Under the pieces are notes generated by a model. The model did not search any database and was not told the DNA's origin. It worked only from the letters and a program-made list of their open reading frames with translations. A stretch of DNA of 64,000 bases from Herbaspirillum sp. RTI4. GTDB taxonomy: Bacteria > Pseudomonadota > Gammaproteobacteria > Burkholderiales > Burkholderiaceae_D. How positions within the stretch are numbered: the stretch's first letter is position 1; every line of letters begins with the position of its first letter. The stretch is from contig NZ_JAVIWQ010000002.1 in NCBI RefSeq assembly GCF_034313965.1, forward strand, positions 2,170,001 to 2,234,000. Direction: 5' to 3'. Below, in pieces: positions 1 to 10,805 of this stretch. Both the position numbers and the translations under genes were made by a program.

Positions 1-1122
1 AAGATTGAAAAAATCCTGCCGCGTACCCGTAACGACGCTCATCGTCTGATCGAAGAGTGCATGTTGGCCGCCAATGTCTGCGCTGCCGACTTGCTGGCGC
101 GTAACAAGCATCACGGTTTGTATCGCGTGCATGCCGGCCCGACCAAGGAAAAGCTGACGCAATTGCGGACTTTCCTCAAACAGATCGGCCTCAATCTGGG
201 CGGCGGCGACAAGCCGGCTGCCTCCGATTACGCCGAACTGATGCCGAAAATCAAAGCGCGGCCGGATGCCTTGCTAGTACAGACCATGCTGCTGCGTTCC
301 ATGCAGCAGGCCGTCTATAGTCCCGATAATATCGGTCACTTCGGTTTGTCGTACGACGCTTACGCCCATTTCACCAGCCCGATTCGTCGCTACCCCGATC
401 TGCTGACGCACCGCGCCATCAAGGCCATCCTGCAAGGCAAGCGTTACGAGCCAAAGGGCATGGACACGTCGTCGCTCAACACCTTGCTGTCACCTGCAGC
501 GCGCAGGAAGCAAGCGGAAGACAAAGCGGCTGGCAATGAACGCAAGGAAGGCGGCTCCGCCATATGGGAAGCGCTGGGCGTGCATTGCTCGGCCAACGAA
601 AGGCGTGCCGATGAAGCTTCGCGCGATGTCGAAGCCTGGCTCAAGTGCTATTTCATCCGCGACAAACTGGGCGAAGAATTCACCGGTACCATTTCCAGCG
701 TCGCCACTTTCGGTATTTTCGTGCAGCTCGATACCTTGTTCATCGAGGGCTTGGTACACGTGACCGAGCTGGGTGCTGATTACTTCCAGTACGACGAAGC
801 CCGCCACGAATTGCGCGGCGAGCGCACGGGGATTCGCTATCAGTTGACCGACCGCGTGACGGTGCAGGTCAGCCGGGTCGATCTCGATGCACGCAAAATC
901 GATTTGCGTCTGGTCACCGAACCCGGCATTCATACCGTGCTGAAAAATGAATCACGGCGTGCTGATTCGGAAAAAGGCGGTCGCGGCGCTCCCCGTAATA
1001 CCACAGAAAAACCGGGTAAAGCGGCGACCAAGGCCAAGCCCGAAAGCGTTAAAGTCAAGGCAGCGACGGGAGAGAAAAAACGCAGCGGCAAAGGTTTTTC
1101 TCGCCCGAGCAAAAAACGCTAA
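1..1122 (+). CDS. rnr: Ribonuclease R, C-terminal part (5' end outside window)
   Basis: 3'-5' exoribonuclease of the RNase II/R family that degrades structured RNA. The frame is open from base 1, so the start lies upstream; 373 residues are visible. They hold the end of the RNB catalytic domain (HFTSPIRRYPDL near visible residues 123-134), an S1 RNA-binding domain (about 225-305, GTISSVATFGIFVQL) and a Lys/Arg-rich tail of roughly 60 residues. The basic tail and the S1 domain are what separate RNase R from RNase II. rlmB follows 183 bases later on the same strand, the usual rnr-rlmB pairing of beta- and gammaproteobacteria. The intervening 183 bases hold no convincing gene. Confidence 0.95.
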   Translation, partial: KIEKILPRTRNDAHRLIEECMLAANVCAADLLARNKHHGLYRVHAGPTKEKLTQLRTFLKQIGLNLGGGDKPAASDYAELMPKIKARPDALLVQTMLLRSMQQAVYSPDNIGHFGLSYDAYAHFTSPIRRYPDLLTHRAIKAILQGKRYEPKGMDTSSLNTLLSPAARRKQAEDKAAGNERKEGGSAIWEALGVHCSANERRADEASRDVEAWLKCYFIRDKLGEEFTGTISSVATFGIFVQLDTLFIEGLVHVTELGADYFQYDEARHELRGERTGIRYQLTDRVTVQVSRVDLDARKIDLRLVTEPGIHTVLKNESRRADSEKGGRGAPRNTTEKPGKAATKAKPESVKVKAATGEKKRSGKGFSRPSKKR

Positions 1123-1305
1123 GACCGCTTACCGTCGGGAAGGCTTGCCGTGTAACTCCTTATGAGGTGCGTAGCAGGCATTTCCTGCTTCCGGCGTCAG
1201 GCATCCTCTCTCTATTTCAACGGCACTGGCAGCGACTTCGTTGCCGTGCCGATATCGAACCATCAGCGGCGTTTTGCGTCTGCTGCAACAAAATAAAGTC
1301 AGATC

Positions 1306-2049
1306 ATGAAAAGTAAAATAGTCTTCGGTTTCCATGCAGTGACAGCGCGTTTGCGCCATGAAGCTTCCAGTGTGGAAGAAATTTATGTTGACGCCGATCG
1401 CACCGATCGCCGCATGCTGGAATTGATCAGTGTCGCCAAGTCTTTCGGCGTGCGCATCATCATGGCCGACGACCAGCGCCTCTCAAATATCGTCGGTACC
1501 CGTCGCCATCAGGGCGTGGTTGCCAAAGCAGGTGAGTTGTCGCTGGCGCGCAATCTGGACGAGTTGCTCGATGCGATTGACGGCCCACCGTTATTGCTGG
1601 TGCTCGACGGCATTACCGATCCGCATAATCTGGGTGCCTGTCTGCGCGTGGCCGATGGTGCTGGCGCGCATGCCGTGATTGCGCCTAAGGATCGCGCTGT
1701 CGGACTCAACGCCACCGCCGCCAAGGTTGCCAGTGGCGCAGCCGAAACGGTGCCTTACATCACCGTAACCAATCTGGCGCGCACGCTGCGCGAACTCAAA
1801 GAGCGCGACATCTGGCTCATCGGCATGACTGACGATGGCGAAAAGGGCTTGTATGAAGCCGAATTCAGCGGACCAGCGGCCTTGGTCATGGGTTCAGAAG
1901 GCGAGGGCATGCGCCGCCTGACGCGCGAAACTTGCGATGTGTTAGTCAGCATCCCGATGTTTGGCGCGGTGGAAAGCCTGAACGTCTCGGTGGCTTCCGG
2001 GATTTGCCTGTTTGAAGCCCGCCGCCAACGGATGGCGGCTGAAAAATAA
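1306..2049 (+). CDS. rlmB: 23S rRNA (guanosine-2'-O-)-methyltransferase RlmB
   Basis: SpoU/TrmH-family SPOUT methyltransferase expected to make Gm2251 in 23S rRNA. The 247-residue length fits RlmB. The N-terminal RNA-binding substrate domain (about 1-75) is followed by the knotted SAM-binding domain with [17 protein letters not shown], then the cofactor-loop motifs GSEGEGMRR and [15 protein letters not shown] near the C-terminus. ATG at 1306 has only a weak upstream purine stretch. It lies directly after rnr and 60 bases before cysE, all on the plus strand. Other SpoU paralogues (TrmH, TrmL) are less likely given the N-terminal domain and the rnr neighbour. Confidence 0.93.
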   Translation: MKSKIVFGFHAVTARLRHEASSVEEIYVDADRTDRRMLELISVAKSFGVRIIMADDQRLSNIVGTRRHQGVVAKAGELSLARNLDELLDAIDGPPLLLVLDGITDPHNLGACLRVADGAGAHAVIAPKDRAVGLNATAAKVASGAAETVPYITVTNLARTLRELKERDIWLIGMTDDGEKGLYEAEFSGPAALVMGSEGEGMRRLTRETCDVLVSIPMFGAVESLNVSVASGICLFEARRQRMAAEK

Positions 2050-2109
2050 CAAGGCCCCGCCTTGCCTGCGCTCGCGCTTCTGATTCCTCCAACTAACGAC
2101 TTCTGATTT

Positions 2110-2865
2110 ATGTTTAGCAGACTGCGTGAAGACATTCACCACATCATCGAACGCGACCCTGCGGCCCGCAATGCCTGGGAGGTGCTGACTTGCTATCCCG
2201 GCTTGCACGCCATCATGCTGCACCGGTTGGCAGCCTGGTGCTGGGGGATGGGACTCAAGTGGGCCGGGCGGTTCATATCTCAAGTGGCGCGCTGGTTCAC
2301 CGGCATAGAAATCCACCCCGGAGCCAGCATTGGCCGCCGGGTTTTCATCGATCATGGCTTTGGTGTGGTGATTGGTGAAACAGCCGTGGTAGGGGACGAT
2401 TGCACTATTTATCAGGGCGTTACCCTGGGCGGAACGTCACTGACCAAGGGCAGTAAACGCCATCCGACACTGGATGTCGGCGTTATCGTGGGGGCCGGTG
2501 CGCAGATATTAGGCGGATTTACCGTCGGCGCAGGTGCCAAGATCGGTTCCAATGCCGTGGTCGTCAAGGAAGTCCCTCCTGGCGCAACGGCAGTGGGCAA
2601 TCCGGCCCGAATCGTGCAAAAGAGCGCCGGCGATAAGCTTGACGGTGTGACGACGGCCACTGAGCTGTTTACCGCCTACGGCGTGACGGTCAACGGCGAC
2701 GATCCGCTATCCAAGGCATTGCATGGCTTGATTCAGCAAGCGACAGTGCAGCAAAAGCAGATGGATACGGTACTGGCAGCTTTGAAAGCTTCAGGGATTT
2801 CCTGTGAAAAATTGCTGGAAATAGAAAAATTCAACGCCGAGCAGTTGAACAAACTGGTGGACTAA
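2110..2865 (+). CDS. cysE: Serine O-acetyltransferase
   Basis: Transfers acetyl from acetyl-CoA to serine, first step of cysteine synthesis. The N-terminal helical part (1-60) leads into a left-handed beta-helix of hexapeptide repeats; the catalytic region reads [17 protein letters not shown], with Asp81-His82 as the likely catalytic pair, followed by YQGVTLGGT and the C-terminal GNPARIV. At 251 residues it is the short form lacking the long N-terminal extension of the E. coli enzyme. The last 70 residues after the beta-helix form a helical tail ([15 protein letters not shown]). No strong ribosome site is visible before the ATG. Confidence 0.95.
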   Translation: MFSRLREDIHHIIERDPAARNAWEVLTCYPGLHAIMLHRLAAWCWGMGLKWAGRFISQVARWFTGIEIHPGASIGRRVFIDHGFGVVIGETAVVGDDCTIYQGVTLGGTSLTKGSKRHPTLDVGVIVGAGAQILGGFTVGAGAKIGSNAVVVKEVPPGATAVGNPARIVQKSAGDKLDGVTTATELFTAYGVTVNGDDPLSKALHGLIQQATVQQKQMDTVLAALKASGISCEKLLEIEKFNAEQLNKLVD

Positions 2866-2996
2866 TAGGGGTGGGTAGTCGCGCTGACCTTGTAGCGTTT
2901 TACAGCGCTGCTCAATGTTGTCGGCGCAATCAGGTGCTTCTGCTGCCCTTTTTTTTACTAGTACTGAGTGCCTTCAGCAGAGTAGTTTTCCCTTAC

Positions 2997-3794
2997 TTAT
3001 CCCGGGATGATTTCGCCATCCACATCGTAACGCTGCAATACGCCATCGCCACCTAGCGTGATCCAGCCCCCTCTTGCAGGTTCGGCATCGTAATCCCAAT
3101 CAGGCAAGACATAACGCAGGCGTTCACCGTTTGCGCCGGCATGGACATGCAGCGCCGGGCGATGCGTATGGCCGTGAATCAGAATGTTGGTATCCACGCT
3201 ATCGAATAGCGCATCGATCGCCGCGCCATTCACATCCATGATTTCTTCCGTTTTTTCACTGGTAGCGGCCTGACTGTTCTTGCGCAAGCCTTCAATGATG
3301 GCCTTGCGCTGAGCCAGCGGCAGTGCGAGGAAAGTCTTTTGCCAGTCTGCCTGCCGGACCTGCTGGCGGAAGGCCATGTAGCTCGTATCGTCGGTACATT
3401 GCGCATCGCCGTGCGCCAGCGCGATACGCAGACCTGCGCTATCGAGAACAAAGGGATCGGGCAGCAGCGTTAAGCCTGCTGCCGCAGCAAAATCGGCACC
3501 GGCCAGAAAATCGCGGTTGCCGGCAATCCAGAATATCCCCACGCCAGCGTCGCTGACCTGCCGCAGCGCTTGCGCTACGGTATGGTTGAAGGGGGTAGTG
3601 AGATCGTCGTCGCCGGCCCAGTATTCGAAAATGTCGCCTAACAAGAATAACTGGCTTGTCTGCATTGCCTGCTCTTGCAGGAAGCGGAAAAAGCGGTCGG
3701 CCGTGCGCGGCAGCGACGCCTGCAAATGCAAGTCGGAAACAAAAAGCGCAACCGTGGAAGGTTGCGCTGCGCTGATCGAGTTCAGAGCGGGCAT
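2997..3794 (-). CDS. lpxH: UDP-2,3-diacylglucosamine diphosphatase LpxH
   Basis: Mn-dependent calcineurin-like phosphoesterase that makes lipid X in lipid A synthesis at the inner membrane. All family motifs are present in order: SDLHL (about 20-24), GDIFEYWAGDD, GNRDF, LAHGD and HGHTHRP. The 265-residue length is slightly above E. coli LpxH (240), with a short N-terminal extension. It is the last gene of a minus-strand run; its ATG is 9 bases downstream of the ppiB stop codon, so the two are probably co-transcribed. Confidence 0.95.
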   Translation of the reverse strand: MPALNSISAAQPSTVALFVSDLHLQASLPRTADRFFRFLQEQAMQTSQLFLLGDIFEYWAGDDDLTTPFNHTVAQALRQVSDAGVGIFWIAGNRDFLAGADFAAAAGLTLLPDPFVLDSAGLRIALAHGDAQCTDDTSYMAFRQQVRQADWQKTFLALPLAQRKAIIEGLRKNSQAATSEKTEEIMDVNGAAIDALFDSVDTNILIHGHTHRPALHVHAGANGERLRYVLPDWDYDAEPARGGWITLGGDGVLQRYDVDGEIIPG

Positions 3795-3803
3795 GATGAC
3801 CGT

Positions 3804-4292
3804 TTAGATGACTTCAGCTTTTTCAATCACGACGTCTTCGCTTGGCACATCGGCAAACATGCCGGTACGCGTCGTCTTGACGGCCTTGATTTTATCGACC
3901 ACATCGGTGCCTTCAGTCACCTTGCCGAAAACGCAATAGCCCCAGCCGTCCTGACCAGGATGATCCAGAAAACCATTGTTCTTGATATTGATAAAGAACT
4001 GCGCGGAAGCTGAGTGCGGATCGCTGGTGCGGGCCATGGCCAAGGTGTACGGCGTGTTCTTCAAACCGTTTCCAGCTTCATTTTCTACTGGCGCATTGGT
4101 TGGCTTTTGTTTCATGCCTGGCTCGAAACCGCCGCCCTGGACCATGAAACCGTCGATGACACGGTGGAAGATGGTGCCGTTGTAGTGGCCGCTATTGACA
4201 TAGGCGAGAAAATTCTCAACCGTCTTTGGTGCTTTTTCAGCATCGAGTTCTATCGTGATATTGCCGTGATTCGTGGTAAGCAGAACAGCCAT
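3804..4292 (-). CDS. ppiB: Cytoplasmic peptidyl-prolyl cis-trans isomerase B (cyclophilin)
   Basis: Cyclophilin of 162 residues without a signal peptide, therefore expected in the cytoplasm, where it speeds proline isomerisation during folding. Motifs [15 protein letters not shown] and [13 protein letters not shown] are the cyclophilin active-site signatures. AAGGA lies 8 bases before the ATG. It follows the exported paralogue ppiA by 65 bases and precedes lpxH by 9. The ppiA/ppiB pair is the usual cytoplasmic/periplasmic arrangement of Burkholderiales. Confidence 0.95.
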   Translation of the reverse strand: MAVLLTTNHGNITIELDAEKAPKTVENFLAYVNSGHYNGTIFHRVIDGFMVQGGGFEPGMKQKPTNAPVENEAGNGLKNTPYTLAMARTSDPHSASAQFFINIKNNGFLDHPGQDGWGYCVFGKVTEGTDVVDKIKAVKTTRTGMFADVPSEDVVIEKAEVI

Positions 4293-4357
4293 GAAAACAT
4301 CCTTAAAAATGGAGGGGTAAAAGGGAACGCAAAAAAAGCGATCCTGATTGGGAGGCC

Positions 4358-4972
4358 TTATTTGACCAGGCTTGCCGTCTCGATGACGATCGGTTTGGTA
4401 GGCACATTCTGGAACATGCCCATGTTAGTGGTGGACGTTTGCTTGATCTTATCGACCACGTCGGAGCCGCTGATGACTTTGCCGAAGACGCAATAGCCCC
4501 ATCCATCACTACCCGGGTAATCCAGCATGCTGTTGTCGGCGACATTAATGAAAAATTGCGCCGTGGCGGAGTGGGGCGCGCCAGTGCGGGCCATGGCAAT
4601 GGTGTAAATCTGGTTTTTCAGTCCGTTTTTGGCTTCATTGCGGATGGGCGCGCGGGTGGGCTTTTCGTTCATGTTGCTGTCAAACCCGCCACCCTGAATC
4701 ATGAAGCCGCTGATGACGCGATGGAAAATGGTACCACTGTACTGGCCATCTTTCACATAGCGCAGAAAATTGGCGACGGTCTCAGGCGCTTTCTCCGGGT
4801 AAAGTTCGATCACGATATTGCCCATGGACGTCTTGAGCAAGACTTGCTGGGCAGCAGCAGCGGTGGCAGCCGATGCCGGCGGCAAGGGCGACAGCGCGAG
4901 CAATGCTGCAGCGACCATGCCGGACAAAATAACGCGGCGGGGAGTGATTTTTTTTATGGTGGTGAGAGACAT
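4358..4972 (-). CDS. ppiA: Periplasmic peptidyl-prolyl cis-trans isomerase A (cyclophilin)
   Basis: Exported cyclophilin of 204 residues. A Sec signal peptide is visible (basic start [14 protein letters not shown], hydrophobic core [11 protein letters not shown], cleavage near ASA). Active-site motifs [15 protein letters not shown] and [13 protein letters not shown] follow. I chose the ATG at 4970-4972 rather than an in-frame upstream codon at 5002: it overlaps the stop of the preceding L,D-transpeptidase gene as ATGA and has AAGGA 8 bases upstream, indicating translational coupling. Confidence 0.93.
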   Translation of the reverse strand: MSLTTIKKITPRRVILSGMVAAALLALSPLPPASAATAAAAQQVLLKTSMGNIVIELYPEKAPETVANFLRYVKDGQYSGTIFHRVISGFMIQGGGFDSNMNEKPTRAPIRNEAKNGLKNQIYTIAMARTGAPHSATAQFFINVADNSMLDYPGSDGWGYCVFGKVISGSDVVDKIKQTSTTNMGMFQNVPTKPIVIETASLVK

Positions 4973-6207
4973 CAGGCAATTCCTTCGTAAACGATTTTCC
5001 ATTCAGCGCCTTCTTTGACCCAGTACTGGCGCTTGCGTGTGATGCTTTTGCTTTTGCCGACCCAGCTTTCCTGGGTAAAGGTGCTGACGATCATGTCGTC
5101 GCGTCCCGGATAAAGAAACTGGCTTATATCGTGCAACTTGACGCTCTGGATACGCGCGCCGTTCAGCATTTTTTGCTGGCGGGCGAACCAGGCGCTCAGA
5201 TTTTCACCAATATTGGAGCGAAAGTTGGCGGAATAACTGCCTAGCAATTTTTCAGTACTCGGCGCTTCCAGCGCCTGCTGCCAGCCGTTGAGCAGCTTGT
5301 TGGCGCTGGCTTTTTCACGGGCCCAGTCTTCCTTGTCGATGAACTCGACGTGTTCGCTGATGACGACTGCTGTCTTGCCCATGGCGGTGAGCGCATACAA
5401 GCTTTGCAGATCGGGATTGGTCAGCACGACGCAGCCGTCCGAAGACAGTGGCGGCCGGCTGTAGTTGTTCGATGGCGTGCCATGCAGCCAGATGCCGGAG
5501 CCGCTGCGGCCGTTTCGTTTATCCCATTCATTGGGATAGCTGAGCGGCAGCGCGCCGGGACCGTAAAACTCGGGCAGCTTGGGGCCGGGTATGCGGCCGT
5601 TGACGTAGTACACCCCAATGGGCGTGCGCTGATCGCCTTCCTTGGTTTTATTGACGCCCAGCTTGCCTTGCGAGATGTAGAAGTCGGACAGCAGTTTTAA
5701 TTCGCCGCCATGATTTTCATACACATACAGGCGCGAACGCTTGGTATCGACGAACAACACGTTTTTCTGGTCGTCGCCAATCTGCAGCATCGACTTGGGA
5801 ATCATCTGCGGGTCAGGCCGGTGTTGCTGAGATTTCAGTCGGACGATGGCTTCGGCGCGCAAATCCTTGAGTTTTTCCGGCGGGGCATCGGCGACCGCAC
5901 CCAGCGTATTGACAGGCCGGGCGTGCATCATCAACAGGTCGCCCCGGACCAGGTGGCCGAGCCGGAAATTCGGATAGGCCTGCACCAAGGCATCGGCCTT
6001 GGCCTGAGCGCTGCTTAGCCGGTCGGCCGCCATATCCTTGTAGATCGAACGTAGCAAGGTCTCGGGATTTTGCTGGATCGTCGCCTGCATCGACGGCTGC
6101 GGCGCCGGGGAGGCAGCCTCGCCGTTGAGCATGCATAGCGCACTCAGACCCAGTAGCAGCCGGGCGCAGCCGGATGCCGTTTTTCCGAGAGAGGGCCTCG
6201 CGTTCAT
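4972..6207 (-). CDS. L,D-transpeptidase (YkuD domain) with C-terminal NTF2-like domain
   Basis: Exported peptidoglycan-modifying enzyme. A signal peptide (about 1-33) is followed by a TPR-like/linker region and a YkuD catalytic domain with the signature HGTP...SSDGC (Cys nucleophile in [12 protein letters not shown], about residue 265). The last 110 residues ([12 protein letters not shown] to the end) look like an NTF2-like fold, as in the Cds6 subgroup of L,D-transpeptidases. Two ATGs are possible: 6213, where GGAGG abuts the codon, and 6207, where GGAGG lies 6 bases away; the latter is preferred. The gene overlaps or abuts both neighbours (TPR gene upstream, ppiA downstream), so all are likely co-translated. 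Confidence 0.85.
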   Translation of the reverse strand: MNARPSLGKTASGCARLLLGLSALCMLNGEAASPAPQPSMQATIQQNPETLLRSIYKDMAADRLSSAQAKADALVQAYPNFRLGHLVRGDLLMMHARPVNTLGAVADAPPEKLKDLRAEAIVRLKSQQHRPDPQMIPKSMLQIGDDQKNVLFVDTKRSRLYVYENHGGELKLLSDFYISQGKLGVNKTKEGDQRTPIGVYYVNGRIPGPKLPEFYGPGALPLSYPNEWDKRNGRSGSGIWLHGTPSNNYSRPPLSSDGCVVLTNPDLQSLYALTAMGKTAVVISEHVEFIDKEDWAREKASANKLLNGWQQALEAPSTEKLLGSYSANFRSNIGENLSAWFARQQKMLNGARIQSVKLHDISQFLYPGRDDMIVSTFTQESWVGKSKSITRKRQYWVKEGAEWKIVYEGIA

Positions 6208-6209
6208 TG

Positions 6210-7538
6210 TCATCCTCCGGTGCGTTCTTGTTTGATATACCAGCGATTACCCTGTTTAACCATGACAAGCGTCTTGCGAGTATCTGCCGTGAGGCGGTTG
6301 GAGGTATAAATCTGACGGAAACTCACTACTGCATTGCCAGCCTTGGCGGTAATTTTGAAGGCTTCGACATGGACATCAATACTGCCCTTGTTTTCAATAC
6401 GCGCGCGGCGGCCCTCAGCCCACTGTTTGCGGGTTTCGCCTTTGGGCGGTTCAAAATCGGCGCTGTAGTAAGACAGATAGCCCTTGACGTCCTTATCGCC
6501 CCACGACTTGGCCCAGCCATTGATGGCCGACATGATGGCGGTGCGATCCTGGGTATCCACGCCGGCGGTTTTTTCTGCTGCTTTATCAGCAGCTTTGGCG
6601 GCGGCTTTTTCTGCGGCCTTGTCGTTGCCTTTGGCTGTCGCTGCCGCTTTTTCGCTGGCTTTGGCTGCGGCTTTTTCAGCCGCCTTGTCGACCGGTTTAT
6701 CTACGGGTTTTTCAGCCGGCTTGGGTTTCGCCGAGGCTAGCGGCGGCAGCTCCGGTTTCAGCTTGGTTTCCGGTTTCGTTTCTGGTTTCGATGCGGTAGG
6801 TGCGGCCGGCTTGACGTTTGGCTTCACATCCGGTTTCACGTCCGCTTTGGCTGTTGGGGGCGGGGTAAGGTCTGGTTTGTCCTGCTTGCGCTCCACCTTG
6901 GCTGGGAGCGGCGTTTCCTTGTAACTGAATGGTTCCGCGTTGCTGGCCAGTTTAGGATTGGTGCCGCCGGTAAAGTTGCCGCTCAGAGCCCGTACCAGAT
7001 TGAGCTTGGGAGGCGCTGCCGTACCGCCGGTATCGGCTTGCAGTGCTTTGTCGTAGGCCTGGCTGGCCAGTTTGGCATACACGTCGCCCAGATTTTCATA
7101 CGCGGTGGCGTAGATGGGGTTGGTACGGATGGCCATATCGAGCGCTACGCGCGCCTTGTCGTACTGGCCTGCCGCGGCATACAGCACGGCCAGGTTGTTG
7201 TAGGGCTCGGGTAAATCGGGAAAATCGTCGGTCAGTTTGGCGAATACGGCAATCGCTTCGACTGATTTGTTTTGTTCCGCCAGGATCAGGCCGCGATAAA
7301 ATCGCAGCTGGGCGTCGCGTGGATGGCGCGCCAGCAAGGCGTCGGTTTTACCCAGCGCTTCGCTCAATTTTCCGCTGCGCATCAGTTTGTTGACGTCCTC
7401 GACCTCACCGGCCGCAGACGGACCCAGGTGCAATATTGCCAGGAAACCAAGCATGCCAAGCTGGATGGAAGGCTTGCTCCATATCCCGTGCAAGCGAAAC
7501 CGCAATTTGTTGTTATAGGAGGAGAGCGGTATTTTCAT
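6210..7538 (-). CDS. Exported TPR-repeat protein with Ala/Lys/Pro-rich linker and NTF2-like C-terminal domain
   Basis: A 442-residue protein, unnamed. An N-terminal membrane/signal segment (about 25-45) is followed by three or so TPR units (LMRSGKLSEALGKTDALLARHP; LPEPYNNLAVLYAAAGQYDKA; TAYENLGDVYAKLA; about 50-175). A long low-complexity linker (about 210-325) of repeated KPDVKP, KPETKPE and AAEKAAAKA follows. The C-terminal 110 residues (INGWAKSWGDKDVKGYLSYYS to RWYIKQERTGG) resemble an NTF2-like/DUF4440 domain, the same fold that ends the adjacent L,D-transpeptidase. I start it at ATG 7538; the TTG one codon upstream is also in frame. It heads the run TPR-LDT-ppiA-ppiB-lpxH and probably acts in envelope assembly. 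Confidence 0.75.
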   Translation of the reverse strand: MKIPLSSYNNKLRFRLHGIWSKPSIQLGMLGFLAILHLGPSAAGEVEDVNKLMRSGKLSEALGKTDALLARHPRDAQLRFYRGLILAEQNKSVEAIAVFAKLTDDFPDLPEPYNNLAVLYAAAGQYDKARVALDMAIRTNPIYATAYENLGDVYAKLASQAYDKALQADTGGTAAPPKLNLVRALSGNFTGGTNPKLASNAEPFSYKETPLPAKVERKQDKPDLTPPPTAKADVKPDVKPNVKPAAPTASKPETKPETKLKPELPPLASAKPKPAEKPVDKPVDKAAEKAAAKASEKAAATAKGNDKAAEKAAAKAADKAAEKTAGVDTQDRTAIMSAINGWAKSWGDKDVKGYLSYYSADFEPPKGETRKQWAEGRRARIENKGSIDVHVEAFKITAKAGNAVVSFRQIYTSNRLTADTRKTLVMVKQGNRWYIKQERTGG

Positions 7539-7710
7539 CAATGCTATACTCGAACGAAAAGAAGCATTTTAACAAAGAAGCCTGTAAAAAGCTTTTGGCA
7601 ATCTTGTTGTTCCCGTATTGTTTGCCGCATGTAATACACCGATGCGGAAAACAGCGCGATGTAACTCCCCTTATGCAACAACGATCAGTCGAAACAAATT
7701 TTCCCCATTG

Positions 7711-9114
7711 ATGAGCAGCCTAAAAATTTATAACACGCTGGCGCGTGAGAAGCAGCTTTTTGTCCCCATCGTTCCTGGAACGGCACGCCTGTATGTGTGC
7801 GGGATGACCGTTTACGACTATTGCCACCTCGGTCATGCCCGTGTGATGGTGGTGTTCGACATGGTCCAGCGCTGGTTGCGGGCGTCGGGTCTGGCCGTCA
7901 CTTATGTCCGCAATATCACCGATATAGACGACAAAATCATCCGGCGCGCGCTGGAAAACAAGGAAACCATCGGTCAGCTGACCTCCCGTTTTATTGCCGC
8001 CATGGATGAGGATGCCGCCGCGCTCGGCGTGCAAAAGCCCGACCATGAACCGCGTGCGACGGCTTACGTGCCGCAGATGCTGGGCCTGATCGGCCAGCTG
8101 GAGCGCAACGGACTGGCCTATCTGGCCGAGGATGGCGACGTCAATTATTCGGTACGGGACTTTCCCGGCTACGGCAAGCTGTCCGGAAAATCGCTCGACG
8201 ATCTGCGTGCCGGTGAGCGGGTGGAGGTCAATACCGGCAAACGCGATCCGCTCGATTTCGTGCTGTGGAAGGCCGCCAAAACGAATGAGCCAGAGGAAGT
8301 CAAATGGAATTCGCAATGGGGTCAGGGACGTCCCGGCTGGCACATTGAATGTTCCGCCATGGCGGGCGATCTGCTGGGCGAGCATTTCGATATTCACGGC
8401 GGCGGACAGGATCTGCAATTTCCCCATCATGAAAACGAAATTGCACAGTCCGAGGGCGCGCACGGCCATGCTTTCGTGAATTACTGGATGCACAACGGCT
8501 TTGTGCGCATCGACAATGAAAAAATGTCGAAGTCGCTAGGTAATTTTTTCACCATCCGCGATGTACTGAAAAATTACGATGCCGAAGTGGTGCGCTTCTT
8601 CATTTTGCGGGCCCACTACCGCAGCCCGCTTAACTATTCCGATGCCCATCTCGATGACGCCCGCCAGGCGCTGAGTCGCTTGTACACCGCGCTGAAAGAA
8701 GTGGACATGCCGGACCCCATCGCTATCGACCCCTTGCAGGCGCACGCCGTGCGTTTCGTCGAGGCCATGAACGATGACTTCAATACCCCTCTGGCACTGG
8801 CCGTTTTGTTCGACCTGGCCAATGAAGTCAATCGCACCGGTTCGCAGCTGCTGGCCGCGCAACTCAAGGCGCTGGCCGGAGTGCTTGGTTTGCTCGGTCG
8901 CGATCCGACGGCCTTTCTGCAGGGACGTCCTGCGGATGCCGGCAGTGCCGATGCTGCCGATGACGTCGTAATTTTGGAGCGCATTGCCGCCCGCGCCGCC
9001 GCCAAAGCAGCAAAAGACTTTGCCGCTGCCGACGGTATCCGCGCCGCTTTGCTGGCCGATGGCATCGTGCTGGAAGATCAATCCGGCGGTCGAACCGCAT
9101 GGCGGAGAAGTTGA
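7711..9114 (+). CDS. cysS: Cysteinyl-tRNA synthetase
   Basis: Class I aminoacyl-tRNA synthetase of 467 residues that charges tRNA-Cys. The class I HIGH motif appears as [10 protein letters not shown] (about 37-46), the zinc-binding region includes Cys in [11 protein letters not shown] and WHIECSAM...HHENE, and KMSKS is present as [11 protein letters not shown]. The in-frame codon at 7618 would add 31 residues with no similarity to the family; [14 protein letters not shown] at 7711 is the standard N-terminus. The 3' end overlaps the following DNA glycosylase gene by 16 bases. Confidence 0.97.
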   Translation: MSSLKIYNTLAREKQLFVPIVPGTARLYVCGMTVYDYCHLGHARVMVVFDMVQRWLRASGLAVTYVRNITDIDDKIIRRALENKETIGQLTSRFIAAMDEDAAALGVQKPDHEPRATAYVPQMLGLIGQLERNGLAYLAEDGDVNYSVRDFPGYGKLSGKSLDDLRAGERVEVNTGKRDPLDFVLWKAAKTNEPEEVKWNSQWGQGRPGWHIECSAMAGDLLGEHFDIHGGGQDLQFPHHENEIAQSEGAHGHAFVNYWMHNGFVRIDNEKMSKSLGNFFTIRDVLKNYDAEVVRFFILRAHYRSPLNYSDAHLDDARQALSRLYTALKEVDMPDPIAIDPLQAHAVRFVEAMNDDFNTPLALAVLFDLANEVNRTGSQLLAAQLKALAGVLGLLGRDPTAFLQGRPADAGSADAADDVVILERIAARAAAKAAKDFAAADGIRAALLADGIVLEDQSGGRTAWRRS

Positions 9115-9767
9115 GCGCCGTTGGAAAGACTCCCCCCGACGCGATCTATCGCGTGCCTGATTACTGGGAGCAAGCCAAAAGCGAACTCATGAAGCGCGAC
9201 CGCATCATGCGTAAACTGATACCGCAATTCGGTGATTTGCATTTGACCGGGCGCAGTGAAGCTTTTGCCACTTTGGCGCGTTCTATCATCGGTCAGCAAA
9301 TTTCGACCAAGTCGGCCGAAGCGGTCTGGCAACGGTTTTTGCTGGTCTGCCCCAAATGTTCGCCGGCACAGGTATTGAAGGCCGGAAATGAAAATCTGGC
9401 ATTATGCGGTCTGTCCAAGCGCAAAGCGGAGTACATCCTCGACCTGGCCGAGCATTTCAAGGCCAAGCGTGTCCATGCGGATAAGTGGATAGAGATGGCC
9501 GACGAGGACGTGATTGCCGAAATGATCCAGATTCGCGGCATAGGACGCTGGACAGCGGAGATGTTCCTGATATTTAATCTGCTGCGTCCGAATATTCTGC
9601 CGCTGGACGACGTGGGCTTGCTCAAGGGCATTAGTAATAATTATTTTTCCGGCGAGCCCGTTTCACGCAGCGATGCGCGAGAAGTGGCCGCCAATTGGGA
9701 ACCGTGGCGTACCGTTGCCACCTGGTATCTGTGGCGCAGTCTGGAACCGGTCCCGGTAGTTTATTAA
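9099..9767 (+). CDS. DNA-3-methyladenine glycosylase, HhH-GPD family (AlkA-like)
   Basis: Base-excision repair glycosylase of 222 residues. The helix-hairpin-helix is [11 protein letters not shown] (about 148-158) and the catalytic Asp lies in LPLDDVGL (about 170), the GPD loop of the superfamily. [12 protein letters not shown] is the substrate-pocket region seen in AlkA/MagIII-type enzymes. There is no C-terminal 4Fe-4S cysteine cluster, which argues against endonuclease III. It overlaps cysS by 16 bases and ends 56 bases before accA, so it may be co-transcribed with both. Confidence 0.88.
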   Translation: MAEKLSAVGKTPPDAIYRVPDYWEQAKSELMKRDRIMRKLIPQFGDLHLTGRSEAFATLARSIIGQQISTKSAEAVWQRFLLVCPKCSPAQVLKAGNENLALCGLSKRKAEYILDLAEHFKAKRVHADKWIEMADEDVIAEMIQIRGIGRWTAEMFLIFNLLRPNILPLDDVGLLKGISNNYFSGEPVSRSDAREVAANWEPWRTVATWYLWRSLEPVPVVY

Positions 9768-9823
9768 TTGTGTATTCGTATTCATGCACTACATCTGCCA
9801 ATTTATTGGCCTGAAGGAACAGG

Positions 9824-10804
9824 ATGAGCAAATCGACAACGACCTTTCTCGGCTTTGAACAAGCCATCGCGGAACTCGACTCAAAAATCGAAGAACTCCG
9901 CTTTGTGCAAGACGATTCAGCCGTGGATATCTCCGAAGAAATCGACCGCCTGGTGGTGAAAAGCCAGCAGTTGACCAAAGACATCTACGCCAAGCTCACC
10001 CCTTGGCAAGTATCGCAAATCGCCCGCCATCCGCAGCGGCCGTACACCATGGATTACGTCAACCAGATGTTTACTGACTTCCATGAGCTGCACGGCGACC
10101 GTACTTATGCCGACGATCTTTCCATCGTCGGTGGACTGGCCCGCTTCAACGGCCAGGCCTGCATGGTCATCGGTCATCAAAAAGGACGCGATACCAAGGA
10201 ACGCGCACTGCGCAATTTCGGCATGCCCAAGCCCGAGGGATACCGCAAGGCGATGCGACTGATGAAAGTGGCCGAAAAATTCGGTCTGCCAATTTTCACC
10301 TTTGTCGATACCCCCGGCGCCTTCCCCGGCATTGACGCCGAAGAACGCGGCCAGTCGGAAGCCATCGGCCACAATCTGTACGTCATGGCCGAACTGAAAG
10401 TGCCGCTGATCGCCACCATCATCGGCGAGGGCGGCTCCGGCGGGGCGCTGGCTATTGCGGTCGGCGATTCGGTACTGATGCTGCAATACGCCACTTACTC
10501 GGTGATTTCGCCTGAAGGCTGCGCTTCGATTTTATGGAAAACGGCCGACCGCGCCTCCGATGCCGCCGAAGCGCTGGGTCTGACGGCGCATCGTTTGAAA
10601 GCCATGGGCCTGATCGACAAAATCGTCACCGAACCCTTGGGCGGCGCGCATCGCGATCCAAAACAGATGGCTTCGCTGCTCAAGCGGGCGCTGGCCGATA
10701 CCTTGCGTCAGTTCCAGGGTGTCAAGAGCAAGGATTTGTTGGCCGCGCGCCATGAAAAATTGATGAGCTACGGCAAATTCAAGGAACTGAATCCACAGGA
10801 CTAA
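9824..10804 (+). CDS. accA: Acetyl-CoA carboxylase carboxyltransferase subunit alpha
   Basis: Alpha subunit of the carboxyltransferase half of acetyl-CoA carboxylase, the committed step of fatty acid synthesis; partners AccD. The 326-residue protein has the family N-terminus ([19 protein letters not shown]), RPYTMDYV, the oxyanion-hole region [16 protein letters not shown] and [22 protein letters not shown] precedes the ATG. tilS begins one base after the stop, a layout typical of Burkholderiales. Confidence 0.97.
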   Translation: MSKSTTTFLGFEQAIAELDSKIEELRFVQDDSAVDISEEIDRLVVKSQQLTKDIYAKLTPWQVSQIARHPQRPYTMDYVNQMFTDFHELHGDRTYADDLSIVGGLARFNGQACMVIGHQKGRDTKERALRNFGMPKPEGYRKAMRLMKVAEKFGLPIFTFVDTPGAFPGIDAEERGQSEAIGHNLYVMAELKVPLIATIIGEGGSGGALAIAVGDSVLMLQYATYSVISPEGCASILWKTADRASDAAEALGLTAHRLKAMGLIDKIVTEPLGGAHRDPKQMASLLKRALADTLRQFQGVKSKDLLAARHEKLMSYGKFKELNPQD

Positions 10805-10805
10805 G

